From: JAICKM01 sp050998805
GTDB taxonomy: Bacteria > Chloroflexota > Chloroflexia > QHBQ01 > JAICKM01
Length of the DNA: 64,000 bases
Direction of reading: 5' to 3'
NCBI GenBank assembly: GCA_050998805.1
Contig: JBPCPV010000048.1
Coordinates: forward strand, 62,001-126,000
The notes under the pieces are model-generated. The model worked only from the letters and a program-made list of their open reading frames with translations. It was not told the origin of the DNA and ran no database searches. Both the position numbers and the translations under genes were made by a program. Shown piece by piece: positions 50,081 through 58,802 of this stretch (its first letter is position 1; each line of letters opens with the position of its first letter).

Positions 50081-52017
50081 CATCGGGGGCAACCGCGCTC
50101 TACCGCATCCCCGACGCGCCCCGCGTCTTCGAGGGCCGCGCCGACGAGATCGAACTCCTGGTCGCCGCCCTCGCGCCAGCGGACGGCTCCGGCGGCGTGG
50201 CGGCGATCCGAGGGCTGGGGGGCAGCGGCAAGTCGGCTCTTGCCTACACTGTCGCGGCCAGATTGTGCGCCGCCTTCCCTGATGGTCGGCTTCGGCTTGA
50301 GCTGCGTGGATCGAGCACCAGCCCGATGCCCGCGACCGGCGCGCTCGAGACGGTTCTCCGTGCCTTCTCCACAGATCCACAAGAGCAACTCCCCGCCGAC
50401 CTGAGTGGCCTCCAGGCCCTCTACTGCTCTCGGCTCGAAGGCAAGCGTGTGCTGATCCTCGCCGACGACGCTGGCGACGCCGCCCAGGTCGAGGCCCTGC
50501 TGCCCCCGCCCGGCTCGGCCCTGATGATCACCAGCCGCGCCCGCTTCTACCTCGACGGTATGGTGCCGCGCGACCTCGATTCCCTGCCGCCGAAGGATGC
50601 CGAGGCGCTACTCCTGCGGCTCTGCCCCCGCCTCGGAGCGTCGGCCCCGCGCCTCGCCGAACTCTGCGGCTGCCTGCCGCTCGCTCTGCTGACTACCGCC
50701 GCCGTGCTGGCGAACGGCACACGCTCGGTCGTGACTTACCTTGACGAGCTGGCCGACCTCCGCACCCGCCTCGGCCAGCTCGGACCCGTCGAAGCGGCCC
50801 TCCGCCTCAGCACCGATGCCCTCGACCCACCCCACCAGGCCGCTCTCTACCGACTCAGTGTCTTCCCAGCCAACTTCGACCTGGCGGCGGCAGAGGCTGT
50901 ACTCGACTTGCCCGCAGGCCCCAGCCCCCAGGACGCGCTCGATCTGCTCTACCAACGCAGCCTCCTCGAATGGGACGCCACCACCGCCCGCTACAGCCTC
51001 CACCCCCTCGTGCGCTCCTTCGCCCTCTCCCGCCTGCCGGAGACTGATGCCTCCTACCTCCGCCACGCAGAACACTACGCCGTGGTCGCCGCCTACGCAG
51101 AAAACGACCTCTACCTGAGCAAAGACCGACAGTTGGAGGGGCTGGCGCTCTTCGACCGAGAACGGGCGCATGTAGACACCGGCTGGGCATGGGCGTGCCA
51201 GCACTTCGGCTCACTACAAGCCGACGCCCTGCTGCTCGCCTACGCCCATGCGACCGTCTACATCGGCTCCTTGCGCTACCACGCACGCAGCGAGCGCATC
51301 CCCCAGCTTGAGGCAGCGCTGGCGGCCGCAAGGCGGCTGGGCCGTAGAGGGGCAGAGGGCAGCTTGCTCGGCAACCTGGGAACCGCATACGCTGACCTGG
51401 GAGACGCCCACCGTGCCATCGAGTACTATCACAAGGCGCTTGCCATTGAGCGCGAAATAGGAGACAGGCGGGGAGAGGGTGCCGTGCTCGGCAACTTGGG
51501 TAACGCGTACAATCACCTGGGGGATGCCAGCCGCGCCATCGAGTACTTTAAGCAGACGCTTGCTATTGACCGCGAGATCGGGGACCGACGGGAGGAGGCT
51601 TCTGTGCTCGGCAACCTGGGCAACGCACACGCTGTCTTGGGAGATGCCCATCGCGCCACCGAGTACTATAAGCAGCAGGTGGTCATTACCGGCGAGATCG
51701 GGGACCGGCGAGGGGCGGGTGCCGCGCTCGGCAACCTGGGCATCACATACGCTGTCCTGGGAGACGCACGCCGTGCCATCGAGTACTATGAGCAGCAGTT
51801 GGTCATCACCGGCGAGATCGGAGACCGGCAGGGGGAAGCAATCGGCAGTTGGAACCTGGGGCTGTTGCGGGAGGAGCAGGGCGACTTCGCGCGGGCGGCG
51901 GAGCTGATGCAGGTCAAGGCGGACTACTACCGAGAGATCGGCCACCCCGAAGCGGAGGCGCGCGCCGCGCGTGTCGAGCAGGTGCGGGCGAAGGCGGCGC
52001 GCGGCGGGCGAGCGTGA
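50056..52017 (+). CDS. NB-ARC STAND NTPase with C-terminal TPR repeats
   Basis: About 653 residues in the -1 frame relative to EAD1. NB-ARC features are FEGRADEIELL, Walker A RGLGGSGKSALA, Walker B VLILADDAGD, the sensor GSALMITSRARF, the GxPLAL motif CGCLPLALL, and an MHD-like YSLHPLVRSFAL in the winged helix. From about 51350 on, five or six TPRs of 40 residues follow (GNLGNAYxxLGDxxRAIEYYxQxLxIxREIGDRRGEG), probably the ligand sensor. Bacterial members act as immune or conflict switches. No credible start codon exists between 50056 and the Walker A; an ATG at 49945 would translate the EAD1 region out of frame. The gene thus needs frameshifting, or is disrupted. Confidence 0.85.
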   Translation, partial: PKSPTPGIASGATALYRIPDAPRVFEGRADEIELLVAALAPADGSGGVAAIRGLGGSGKSALAYTVAARLCAAFPDGRLRLELRGSSTSPMPATGALETVLRAFSTDPQEQLPADLSGLQALYCSRLEGKRVLILADDAGDAAQVEALLPPPGSALMITSRARFYLDGMVPRDLDSLPPKDAEALLLRLCPRLGASAPRLAELCGCLPLALLTTAAVLANGTRSVVTYLDELADLRTRLGQLGPVEAALRLSTDALDPPHQAALYRLSVFPANFDLAAAEAVLDLPAGPSPQDALDLLYQRSLLEWDATTARYSLHPLVRSFALSRLPETDASYLRHAEHYAVVAAYAENDLYLSKDRQLEGLALFDRERAHVDTGWAWACQHFGSLQADALLLAYAHATVYIGSLRYHARSERIPQLEAALAAARRLGRRGAEGSLLGNLGTAYADLGDAHRAIEYYHKALAIEREIGDRRGEGAVLGNLGNAYNHLGDASRAIEYFKQTLAIDREIGDRREEASVLGNLGNAHAVLGDAHRATEYYKQQVVITGEIGDRRGAGAALGNLGITYAVLGDARRAIEYYEQQLVITGEIGDRQGEAIGSWNLGLLREEQGDFARAAELMQVKADYYREIGHPEAEARAARVEQVRAKAARGGRA

Positions 52018-52029
52018 GGCGGGGGAAGT

Positions 52030-52377
52030 TCAGAAGGGCAAGTACCAAACTTGCCCTTCCCAATCTTGCGGCTTGCCTGCGCCGATTAGTACCAGCAGAC
52101 TAGCTACCACCTCGCCGATTGATGCGTCCCACCTCACCACGAAAAGGCCGGGCATAGGCTGTCCGGCCCTTAGCCTATCGTAGGCTGCTTGTGTCATAGT
52201 GTTGCTGTCGTGGGTCAGCACAACCCGCTGCGTGTCGGCGGCCCAAGCCAATACTTGCTTATCCGGTCTGCCGCTCAGGCCGACATTTTGCGCCCGCAGG
52301 ATGTCGGCATCTATCTTCTGTAGAACTCCCTCGACTATCCTGATGTCCAGATCTTCGTCTGCCAGGAGGCGTAGCAT
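52030..52377 (-). CDS. DUF5615 PIN-like toxin
   Basis: A 115-residue PIN-like nuclease-family protein: LRLLADEDLDIRIVEGVL carries the first acidic residues, IDADILRAQNVGLSGRPDKQVLAWAADTQRVVLTHDSNTM the central D and the HD pair, then PMPGLFVVRWDASIGEVVASLLVLI. DUF5615 proteins are toxin partners of DUF433 antitoxins. It begins two bases after the antitoxin stop and faces the NB-ARC gene end to end. Confidence 0.9.
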   Translation of the reverse strand: MLRLLADEDLDIRIVEGVLQKIDADILRAQNVGLSGRPDKQVLAWAADTQRVVLTHDSNTMTQAAYDRLRAGQPMPGLFVVRWDASIGEVVASLLVLIGAGKPQDWEGQVWYLPF

Positions 52378-52379
52378 GT

Positions 52380-52715
52380 CTACGCCTCTTGTTCCGACCG
52401 CAGGGCATCCAGCCGCCGCTGGAACTCTTGGGGTGGCCAGCGTGCCTCGATCTCGGCGCGCAACGCGGCTGCCGCCTGCCGTCTCTCCGCGATATAGACA
52501 TCCACGTCGGCCTTGTGGTGCATATACCAGCCGAGGATCAGGTGGAGGTCGGCTAGGTTCAGGTTGGGGAGCCGCCGCGCGATCTCTTCGGGGCCGGCAC
52601 CCGACTCGAAGGCCGTGACGAGCAGATCAAGTGTGACACGGGAGTCCTTCACCCGGATGGAACCTTGCTCGTCAGTCACCAGAGGCAGTATATCGGTAGT
52701 CAGCGAGAGTGTCAT
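52380..52715 (-). CDS. DUF433 antitoxin
   Basis: A 111-residue DUF433 protein (GSIRVKDSRVTLDLLVTAFESGAGPEEIARRLPNLNLADLHLILGWYMHHKADVDVYIAERR), upstream partner of the DUF5615 toxin. The helix-turn-helix-like core suggests autoregulation of the pair. An extended -10 promoter lies about 45 bases upstream, inside the end of the next minus-strand gene. It is homologous to the orphan at 4301-4630. Confidence 0.9.
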   Translation of the reverse strand: MTLSLTTDILPLVTDEQGSIRVKDSRVTLDLLVTAFESGAGPEEIARRLPNLNLADLHLILGWYMHHKADVDVYIAERRQAAAALRAEIEARWPPQEFQRRLDALRSEQEA

Positions 52716-52719
52716 GGTG

Positions 52720-54732
52720 TTATCCTCCTGGCGGATTGCGTTGCTGGCTTTCTCTGATTATACCACGATCGCCGATCCCCCGCCTCAGCGCCGCCGCGCC
52801 CCAGAGGCCCAGGCCCAGCCCCGGCACCAGAACTGCCGCCCAGAGCGCCGTGAGGGCATCAGGCGGCAAGCCAGCGTGGGCCGCGTACCAGACCCAGACG
52901 TCGGCCAGGTGGTCGCTCTGCGTGTCGTAGTACCAGCGCGGGGCCGGGTACATCGGCTGGATCGGCAGCCCATCCGCCAGGCGCAACGGCTGCCCGTCGG
53001 GGCGCGTCAGCGTGAGCGACTCGACCTTGATGCCGAGGTCTTCGTTGCGGGCGTTCACTCCCGCCTTCTTCGGGTTCCAGGTCCGGGTGATCAGCTCGAG
53101 GTCGGGCAGTTGCCGGTCAGCCAGGGCGGGCCGGGCGAGCGTCGCCGTCACCACCGACTCGAATGGGTTCTCGCTCACCTGCCTCAGCTCGACCGCCACT
53201 GGGCTGCCGGCCAGCAGCAGGCGGAGCGGGGCGCGGAGCATCTTCGGCGGTCGGTCGTCGCGCAGCCGCATCGTCAGCGTCAGAGGGTAGACCGGGCCGA
53301 CCGGCAGCGCCAGCGTCGCGTCGCCGGTGGTCCAGCGCGGGAAGAGGTCGCCCTTGTACTTGTCGCCCTCGCTGTACGAGAAGCCGCCGGTGAGCAGCGC
53401 CGCGCCGCCGCGCGGGTAGTTTTGTCGGTCGAGCCAGCCCTGGGCGCGCTGCCCGAACACCTGCCAGTGCCCCCGCACCGGCGAGTACTCCGCGTTCCAG
53501 TGGCGCGTCGCGTCGTCGTTCTCCAGGTTGATGTACGTGTCGAAGTTCACGAGCACACCGCCGAGCTGCACGACCAGCCCCGCCGCTCCGACCACGATCA
53601 CCATCAGGGCCAGCAGCCGCTTCCCGTTCGGCCACTCGGCGAACCGCATCGGTGCATCGCCCTCGCGGGGCAGCAGGGCGGCAGCGGGGAGCAGCAGGAA
53701 CGGCAGCAGCGGCAGCAGATAGCGCGGCCCCCAGCTGCCGTCGCCCGGCCAGAAGCGGTAGAGGCTGAACAACACCGTCACCGGCAGGACCACCCCGGCG
53801 ACCGTCGCGGCGACTGCGGGCTGCCGCCGCGCGAATGGCACGAACCCCGCCAGGCCGAGCAGCACAGGCGGCGCGTAGATCCACAGCCCCTTGCCGGGAC
53901 TCAGCAGCAGGCCGTTCAGCCCCTCGAGGAGCGGCGTCGTGAACGTTTCGACGAACGACTGATGGTAGCCGCCGCTCGTCGGGCTGCCGAAGACCAGCGT
54001 GTTGTAGACCAGGAGCGGCAGCGCACCGACCAGCCCGCCGAGCGCGAACCCTGCCAACCCCCGCGCGGCCCCCGCCCTGTCACCCGCCCGCCACGCCCTG
54101 TACGCGAGCCAGCAGACATATACCGCCAGTGCAGGCAGGGCGACGATATACTGTATCTTCACCGAGAGCGCGAGCGCGGCCAACACCCCGCCGAGCAACG
54201 TCCGCCGCCCGCCGAGCAACGCCGCGAACGCCCCGAAAAGCAGCAGCCCGGTCAGCGGCTCCGCAAAGAACGTCCGGCTCATTGGCCAGAGGAACGTGGA
54301 GAAGGAGAGCAGCAGGCCGAGCAGCAGGGCACCCCGCCGCCCGCTGCCCAGCCGCCTCGCCGCCCAGTAGAGCAGGGCGGCGAGCAGCGCCCCGACCAGC
54401 AGGTTGAAGCCGCCGAGCACGAGGCGCACCACGAAGCCGGTGTCCGCCTTGCCGAGGCCGAGCAGCCCGCTCAGGCCGTGCCCCGCAAGCACCCAGGGCA
54501 CTGCCGCCGTCGGCTGCCCCGGCCCATACTGGCTGTAGAACCGCCCATCGGCCCCCGGCACCTCCACCAGCCCGGAGACGCGGGGCAAGGCGAACGTGCC
54601 GTGCAGCCCCACCGCCTCCGCCGTCGCCAACATCGTCTCCTCGTCCGGCGAGTAGGTGTGCCCCGACATCGTGAGCAGGTAGATCCCGAAAACCAGCGCC
54701 CCCAGCGCCGCCGCAGTGCCGGTCTGTCTCAA
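52720..54732 (-). CDS. Polytopic membrane glycosyltransferase-like protein
   Basis: A 670-residue protein. Its N-terminus has a GT-C-like first loop with acidic residues (GHTYSPDEETMLATAEAV), then about ten helices and a shared family loop LNGLLLSPGKGLWIYAPPVLLGLAGF. An extracytoplasmic domain (about 400-620) follows before a last helix. It resembles the protein at 22857-24983 in the SPGKGL loop and in layout. It probably transfers a sugar from a lipid carrier outside the membrane; substrates are unknown. Its end contains the promoter of the downstream antitoxin-toxin pair. Confidence 0.7.
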   Translation of the reverse strand: MRQTGTAAALGALVFGIYLLTMSGHTYSPDEETMLATAEAVGLHGTFALPRVSGLVEVPGADGRFYSQYGPGQPTAAVPWVLAGHGLSGLLGLGKADTGFVVRLVLGGFNLLVGALLAALLYWAARRLGSGRRGALLLGLLLSFSTFLWPMSRTFFAEPLTGLLLFGAFAALLGGRRTLLGGVLAALALSVKIQYIVALPALAVYVCWLAYRAWRAGDRAGAARGLAGFALGGLVGALPLLVYNTLVFGSPTSGGYHQSFVETFTTPLLEGLNGLLLSPGKGLWIYAPPVLLGLAGFVPFARRQPAVAATVAGVVLPVTVLFSLYRFWPGDGSWGPRYLLPLLPFLLLPAAALLPREGDAPMRFAEWPNGKRLLALMVIVVGAAGLVVQLGGVLVNFDTYINLENDDATRHWNAEYSPVRGHWQVFGQRAQGWLDRQNYPRGGAALLTGGFSYSEGDKYKGDLFPRWTTGDATLALPVGPVYPLTLTMRLRDDRPPKMLRAPLRLLLAGSPVAVELRQVSENPFESVVTATLARPALADRQLPDLELITRTWNPKKAGVNARNEDLGIKVESLTLTRPDGQPLRLADGLPIQPMYPAPRWYYDTQSDHLADVWVWYAAHAGLPPDALTALWAAVLVPGLGLGLWGAAALRRGIGDRGIIRESQQRNPPGG
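52757..52765 (-). promoter_or_regulatory. Extended -10 promoter of the DUF433/DUF5615 pair
   Basis: TGGTATAAT on the minus strand (52765-52757), located inside the 3' end of the membrane protein gene. Transcription would start near 52750, 35 bases before the antitoxin. Confidence 0.55.
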
Positions 54733-54749
54733 AGCCGCATCACCTGCGG

Positions 54750-55562
54750 TCAGCGAACCGCCGCCGTTTGCCGGCCCAGCAGGTCGAACCGCCCTCCCGC
54801 GTCCAGCCGGTAGATACGCAGCCCCTCGATCACCAACGGCAGGCCCACGTCTGTCACGTCGGGGCTGGTGTTCGTCGTCAGCTCCAGTGCATCCAGGATT
54901 GTCACACTGTTCGGCCCCGCGACTTCGAGCGTGCCGTCGGGCCGGATTATCGCGGCTGTGTCCTCGTCCACCCCCACGCCTAGCTCCTCGGGGTTATACG
55001 CGACCGCCGTTTTCAGCCTCCCCAGCCGCCTCCTCTGGCTAAAATGCTGGTCGAGGATCACTCCGGTCAGGAAGCCGAGGCCGGGCGCGAGGTTGACCAT
55101 GTTGTGGCGCGGGGTCGGCCCCTCGTCGCCCCAGGCGATCATCGTGCCGGACAAGGCCGAGGTGCCTGCGCTGGTGCCGCCGATCGCCGCCCCCGCCGCG
55201 TGGCGCGCGCGTATCGCCGCCAGCGCCGTGCTCCCGCCGAGCCGTGACGTGATGCAAAGCTGCTCGCCGCCGGTGAAGAAGAAGGCGTCGGCCTTTTCGA
55301 GCGCGCGCGCCTCAGCCGGGTCGTTCGCGTCGGCCCTGTCGAGGAGATGGTGGATGCTCACCCTCGACCCGAACCCGCCGAAGACCTGCTTATACCGCGC
55401 CCCGACCTCGTGCGCCGCGCGCGAGCCGCTGGTGATCACCGCCACCCGCGCCCCCGGCCCACCGGCCATCTCCGCGAAGAGCAGCAGCATATCCACCGGC
55501 CTCTCAGCCGAACTCCCACCCATCAACAGCAGCGGTGCCACCGGAGCCACCGGCATCGCCAT
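54750..55562 (-). CDS. Cyanophycinase-like S51 peptidase
   Basis: A 270-residue serine peptidase of family S51. It shows the beta-strand start LLLMGGSS, FFFTGGEQLCITSRL, the nucleophile elbow GGTSAGTSALS with Ser131, DQHFSQRRRLGRL and GVDEDTAAIIRPDGTLEVAG. Cyanophycinases release beta-Asp-Arg from cyanophycin, and relatives split other isopeptides. No cyanophycin synthetase is seen in the window, but the ligase operon at 16563-21063 could make an isopeptide-like substrate elsewhere in the genome (speculative). The start follows GGAGG. Confidence 0.9.
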   Translation of the reverse strand: MAMPVAPVAPLLLMGGSSAERPVDMLLLFAEMAGGPGARVAVITSGSRAAHEVGARYKQVFGGFGSRVSIHHLLDRADANDPAEARALEKADAFFFTGGEQLCITSRLGGSTALAAIRARHAAGAAIGGTSAGTSALSGTMIAWGDEGPTPRHNMVNLAPGLGFLTGVILDQHFSQRRRLGRLKTAVAYNPEELGVGVDEDTAAIIRPDGTLEVAGPNSVTILDALELTTNTSPDVTDVGLPLVIEGLRIYRLDAGGRFDLLGRQTAAVR

Positions 55563-55573
55563 AAGAACCTCCG

Positions 55574-55601
55574 AGCTATCAGCCGTCAGCTATCAGCTTG
55601 C
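55574..55601. repeat. Heptad repeat (AGCTATC/AGCCGTC)
   Basis: Four seven-base units lie in the leader of the cyanophycinase-like gene. Confidence 0.8.
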
Positions 55602-55618
55602 TGACGGCGTATCCCGAC

Positions 55619-55627
55619 ATTATACCA
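55619..55627 (-). promoter_or_regulatory. Extended -10 promoter of the cyanophycinase-like gene
   Basis: TGGTATAAT on the minus strand (55627-55619), start near 55612, leader about 50 bases that includes the heptad block. Confidence 0.55.
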
Positions 55628-55629
55628 TA

Positions 55630-55771
55630 TGCGTAGTGCGTAGTGCGTATTACGTAGTGCGTGGTGATGCTTGAAACCTGCCGCACAGGCTTACGTATAA
55701 ATACAGGCGGAACGCGGCACGCAACGTGCAATGTCCGACAAGCAACACGCACTACGCACTACGCAACACGA
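55630..55771. repeat. Inverted heptad blocks (GCGTAGT) flanking the GTPase leader
   Basis: Five GCGTAGT-class heptads (55631-55665) and four inverted units (55744-55771) share a perfect 19-base inverted match (55630-55648 with 55747-55765). A hairpin with a 98-base loop could form just before the ribosome-binding site of the GTPase gene. Confidence 0.8.
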
Positions 55772-55786
55772 GTCAGGAGACCAAGA

Positions 55787-56911
55787 ATGCGCCCACAGCC
55801 CTCATATATGCCCAAACTCCCCACCGCCCTTGACGACATCCGCACGCTGCTCCGCACTATCGACGTTACCTCGATGCAGCGCGATGTGCAGCGCGAGGCC
55901 GAGGCCCGCCTGGCCGTTGTCGGCCCCGTCAACTCCGGCAAGTCCACCCTCTTCAACCTGATCTCCGGCAAGATGCTCTCTCCTGCCGGCCCCGTCCCCG
56001 GCACCACCCGCAGCGTGATCGAGCAGCAGATCGGCCCCTTCACCCTGATCGACACCCCCGGCTTCGGCGAGGTCGGAGGCCAGGACCGCGCCGCCACAGC
56101 CCTCCGTGGGGCCGCCTCCGCCAATGCCCTGCTCGTCGTCTTCGACGCCGCCGCCGGCCTCCGCCAGAGCGACCTACAGCTAATGGACGAGTTGAAAAGG
56201 CTCGGCAAACCGATGGTCGTCGTCGCCAACAAGATCGACCTCGTCGGCAAAGATGCGCGGGAGATCGAGGCCGATATGTTGAGCCGCCTCGGCGTGCCGG
56301 TCGTAGCCGTCTCCGCGAAAAAGGGCACCAACGTCGGCGAAAAGCTGCTCCCCGCGCTGGTGGATGCCCTGCCGGATCTCGCCGTGCTGCTCGGCCGCAA
56401 CCTGCCGTCGTTCCGCCGCACCGCAGCCAACAAGGTCGTGCGTAACTCGATGGTCATCAACGGCGGGATCAGCGCCGAGCCGATCCCGTTCATTGACCTG
56501 CCGCTGCTGCTGGCGAGCCAGGCGAGGATGATCCTGCGTATCGCCGCGATCTACGGCGAGCCGTTCAGTGCGAGCCACGCCCGCGAGCTGATCTCGACAA
56601 TCGCCGGCTCGGTCGCCCTCCGTTACCTGGCGCAGGAGGTGTCGAAGGCCGTGCCGGTGGGCGGCTCGGTGGTCGCCGCAGGCATCGCCGCAGGCGGCAC
56701 CTGGGCCATCGGCCAGGTCGCCATCCAGTATTTCGAGAGCGGCAAGCGCCTCAGCCGCGGTGAGATGCGCGAAGCCTACAAGCAGATCCTCACCCACGCC
56801 CCGCCGACCATCGCGCCCGACGAAGGAGCAGCCCCGCCCGCCCCCGCCCCGTACCCGCCCGCCGAGGCTGCCCCGCAGCGCGGTCTCCGCCTTCCGTTCC
56901 GCCGCAGGTAG
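55787..56911 (+). CDS. Era/YcjF-like GTPase with C-terminal membrane-associated domain
   Basis: A 374-residue GTPase. G1 is GPVNSGKST (from residue 46), G2 PVPGTTRSV, G3 DTPGFGE, G4 NKIDL, G5 SAKKG. The C-terminal part (from about 225) is hydrophobic and helical (SQARMILRIAAIYGEPFSASHARELISTIAGSVALRYL, then VPVGGSVVAAGIAAGGTWAIGQVAIQYFESG), like DUF697/YcjF domains, and suggests membrane association. It ends in a Pro-rich tail. ATG at 55787 is chosen for AGGAGA six bases upstream; the open frame extends 42 codons into repeat DNA. Its cellular role is unknown. Confidence 0.87.
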   Translation: MRPQPSYMPKLPTALDDIRTLLRTIDVTSMQRDVQREAEARLAVVGPVNSGKSTLFNLISGKMLSPAGPVPGTTRSVIEQQIGPFTLIDTPGFGEVGGQDRAATALRGAASANALLVVFDAAAGLRQSDLQLMDELKRLGKPMVVVANKIDLVGKDAREIEADMLSRLGVPVVAVSAKKGTNVGEKLLPALVDALPDLAVLLGRNLPSFRRTAANKVVRNSMVINGGISAEPIPFIDLPLLLASQARMILRIAAIYGEPFSASHARELISTIAGSVALRYLAQEVSKAVPVGGSVVAAGIAAGGTWAIGQVAIQYFESGKRLSRGEMREAYKQILTHAPPTIAPDEGAAPPAPAPYPPAEAAPQRGLRLPFRRR

Positions 56912-56921
56912 AATTACTGAC

Positions 56922-56950
56922 TTGTGTTTCGCGCCCCGTTGTGCTATCAT
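56922..56950 (+). promoter_or_regulatory. Promoter of the secreted GH5-like gene
   Basis: TTGTGT (56922-56927), 17 bases, TATCAT (56945-56950) with extended TGC. The start near 56957 gives a leader of about 54 bases. Confidence 0.5.
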
Positions 56951-57010
56951 AAGCGCAAACCGGGCTGTACCTCCATCGTCCCGCCCCAACCTGGAAAGGG
57001 AAGCCGTGCT

Positions 57011-58750
57011 GTGGCCCAAGCTCTAGCTCGCACCTTAGCAACCTGTATACTCGCACTCACCCTGCTTTCCGTTGCCGGATCGCTCGGCGGCCCACACTCC
57101 TCGACGGCCCGCGCCGACGGCGGTCGCTTCGTCGCGGTGCAGGGCGGGCACCTCGTCTACAACGGCGCGCCGATCCGCCTCAAAGGGGCCTCGTTCTACC
57201 CGCGCGACACCGCCTGGGCGCACCTCTGGAGCCGGTGGGACGGCGCGGCTGTCCGCGACGATATGTCCCGCCTCGCCGACTTCGGCGCCAACACCGTGCG
57301 CGTGCTCCTCCCCGACCGCGAGGATCTGTCGATCATAGACTCCACCGGGGCCGTCCGCCCCGTCATCCTCGACCGTCTCCGGGAGCTTGTGCAGATCGCC
57401 GGCGACCTCCACCTCAAGGTGATCATCACCCTCTTCGACTGGTACGACGACACCCCCGCCGCGACGGACCCGCGCTGGCAGAACAACCTCACCTACATGC
57501 GGACCCTTGCCGACGCATTCGCCGAAGACGACCGTGTACTAGGCTGGGATCTACACAACGAGCCGGATCTCTACGCCAGTTGGACCGATCACCAGGCGGA
57601 GGCCATAGACTGGCTGCTGCGTGTCGGGGCCGAAATGCACCGCCTGGCACCGCATCAGCTCATCACCGTCGGGGTCGCTCATGCCGCGTCGCTTTGGCAA
57701 GCTGGCCCGCAGGGCCGCACCCTGCTCGACGTCTCCGACTTCGCCGCCTTCCACAGCTACGACGCCGGGGCCATCGCCTCCGAGATCGCCGCCGTCCGCG
57801 CCCACACGTCGAAGCCGGTGCTCCTCGAAGAAACCGGCTGGCCCACCGGCCCCTGCGGCCAGGACCCCGGCTACACCGAAGCCACCCAGGCGATCCTCTA
57901 CCGCATCATGCTCGGCGCGGCCGAGTCCGGCGGCATAGACGGGGTGCTCGCCTGGATGCTCTGGGATCTCCCGCCCACCTCCTCGTCAGGTTCCGGCGTC
58001 GAAAGCGAGCAGGACCACTTCGGCCTACTGCGGCTCGACGGCAGCCTCAAGCCGGGGGCCGAGGTCTTCCGCGACGGCTTTCGTGACCAGGTGGCCCCGC
58101 TCGACAGCACCACGAGCAGCGTGCTCCCGCTGACGCTCGCGCCGACGCCCGGCCCGGTGCAGCACCCGCCCGGCTGGCAGCCGCCCCTCGTCTTCCCACA
58201 GACCGGACACGATGTCTGGGACGAGTTCCGCGACTACTGGCGGCGCTTCGGCGGCGCGGTTGTGTTCGGCTACCCGATCACCGAGGCGCGTATCGAGGGT
58301 GGGATGAAGGTCCAGTATTTCGAGCGTGCCCGCTTCGAGATGCACCCGACTAACGCCCGGCTGGCGGGCTTCGCCAACCTCGACAAGGCCGGCAAGCTCC
58401 GGCTGCTGGTGCAGTTGACCCGCGTCGGCGCGCCGCTCGCCGACGCCCGCCACGACCCGCCGTCCGCGCCGCCGCCCGGCTCCGGCGACATACTCTGGTT
58501 CAAGGAGAGCCTGCACAGCTTGCGGGGAGAGTTCAAGGCGTTCTGGCAGGCCAATTCCGGCCTCACCAATTTCGGCTACCCACTCAGCGAGGAGGTCCGC
58601 GAGGTCTCCCCGGAGGACGGCAAGACGTACACAGTCCAATATTTCGAGCGCGCACGCTTCGAGTTGCACCCCGAAAACGCGGGCACTCCCTACAGTGTGC
58701 TTTTGGGGCGGCTTGGCACAGAAATGCTCGCGTCGCGCGGCTGCCGATGA
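57011..58750 (+). CDS. Secreted GH5-like glycoside hydrolase with two C-terminal FGYP/QYFERARFE repeats
   Basis: A 579-residue secreted enzyme. A signal peptide (1-36, cut near ARA-DG) precedes a (beta/alpha)8 domain of the cellulase/mannanase type: FVAVQGGHLVYNGAPIRLKGASFYP, acid/base E184 in LHNEPD, and nucleophile E274 in LLEETGWP. The C-terminal third holds two copies of a repeat with FWxxxGGxxxFGYPxxE and VQYFERARFExHPxN, common in secreted proteins of this phylum and probably wall- or glycan-binding. GTG at 57011 follows GGAAAGGGAAG and begins the signal peptide directly. The polysaccharide is unknown; beta-mannan or beta-glucan are reasonable guesses. Confidence 0.85.
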   Translation: MAQALARTLATCILALTLLSVAGSLGGPHSSTARADGGRFVAVQGGHLVYNGAPIRLKGASFYPRDTAWAHLWSRWDGAAVRDDMSRLADFGANTVRVLLPDREDLSIIDSTGAVRPVILDRLRELVQIAGDLHLKVIITLFDWYDDTPAATDPRWQNNLTYMRTLADAFAEDDRVLGWDLHNEPDLYASWTDHQAEAIDWLLRVGAEMHRLAPHQLITVGVAHAASLWQAGPQGRTLLDVSDFAAFHSYDAGAIASEIAAVRAHTSKPVLLEETGWPTGPCGQDPGYTEATQAILYRIMLGAAESGGIDGVLAWMLWDLPPTSSSGSGVESEQDHFGLLRLDGSLKPGAEVFRDGFRDQVAPLDSTTSSVLPLTLAPTPGPVQHPPGWQPPLVFPQTGHDVWDEFRDYWRRFGGAVVFGYPITEARIEGGMKVQYFERARFEMHPTNARLAGFANLDKAGKLRLLVQLTRVGAPLADARHDPPSAPPPGSGDILWFKESLHSLRGEFKAFWQANSGLTNFGYPLSEEVREVSPEDGKTYTVQYFERARFELHPENAGTPYSVLLGRLGTEMLASRGCR

Positions 58751-58802
58751 CGCAGGACAACAGTCCTGGGCAGCGGTTGACGAAAGTAGGCAGGAGGCAG
58801 GT

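Noticed and set aside
52513..54813. Open frame of 766 codons on the plus strand
   Set aside because: It is antisense to the membrane glycosyltransferase-like gene; the translation is Arg/Gln/His-rich low-complexity sequence without motifs.
55661..55786. 42-codon N-terminal extension of the Era-like GTPase
   Set aside because: It is made of heptad repeats and low-complexity sequence; the ATG at 55787 has a good ribosome-binding site.
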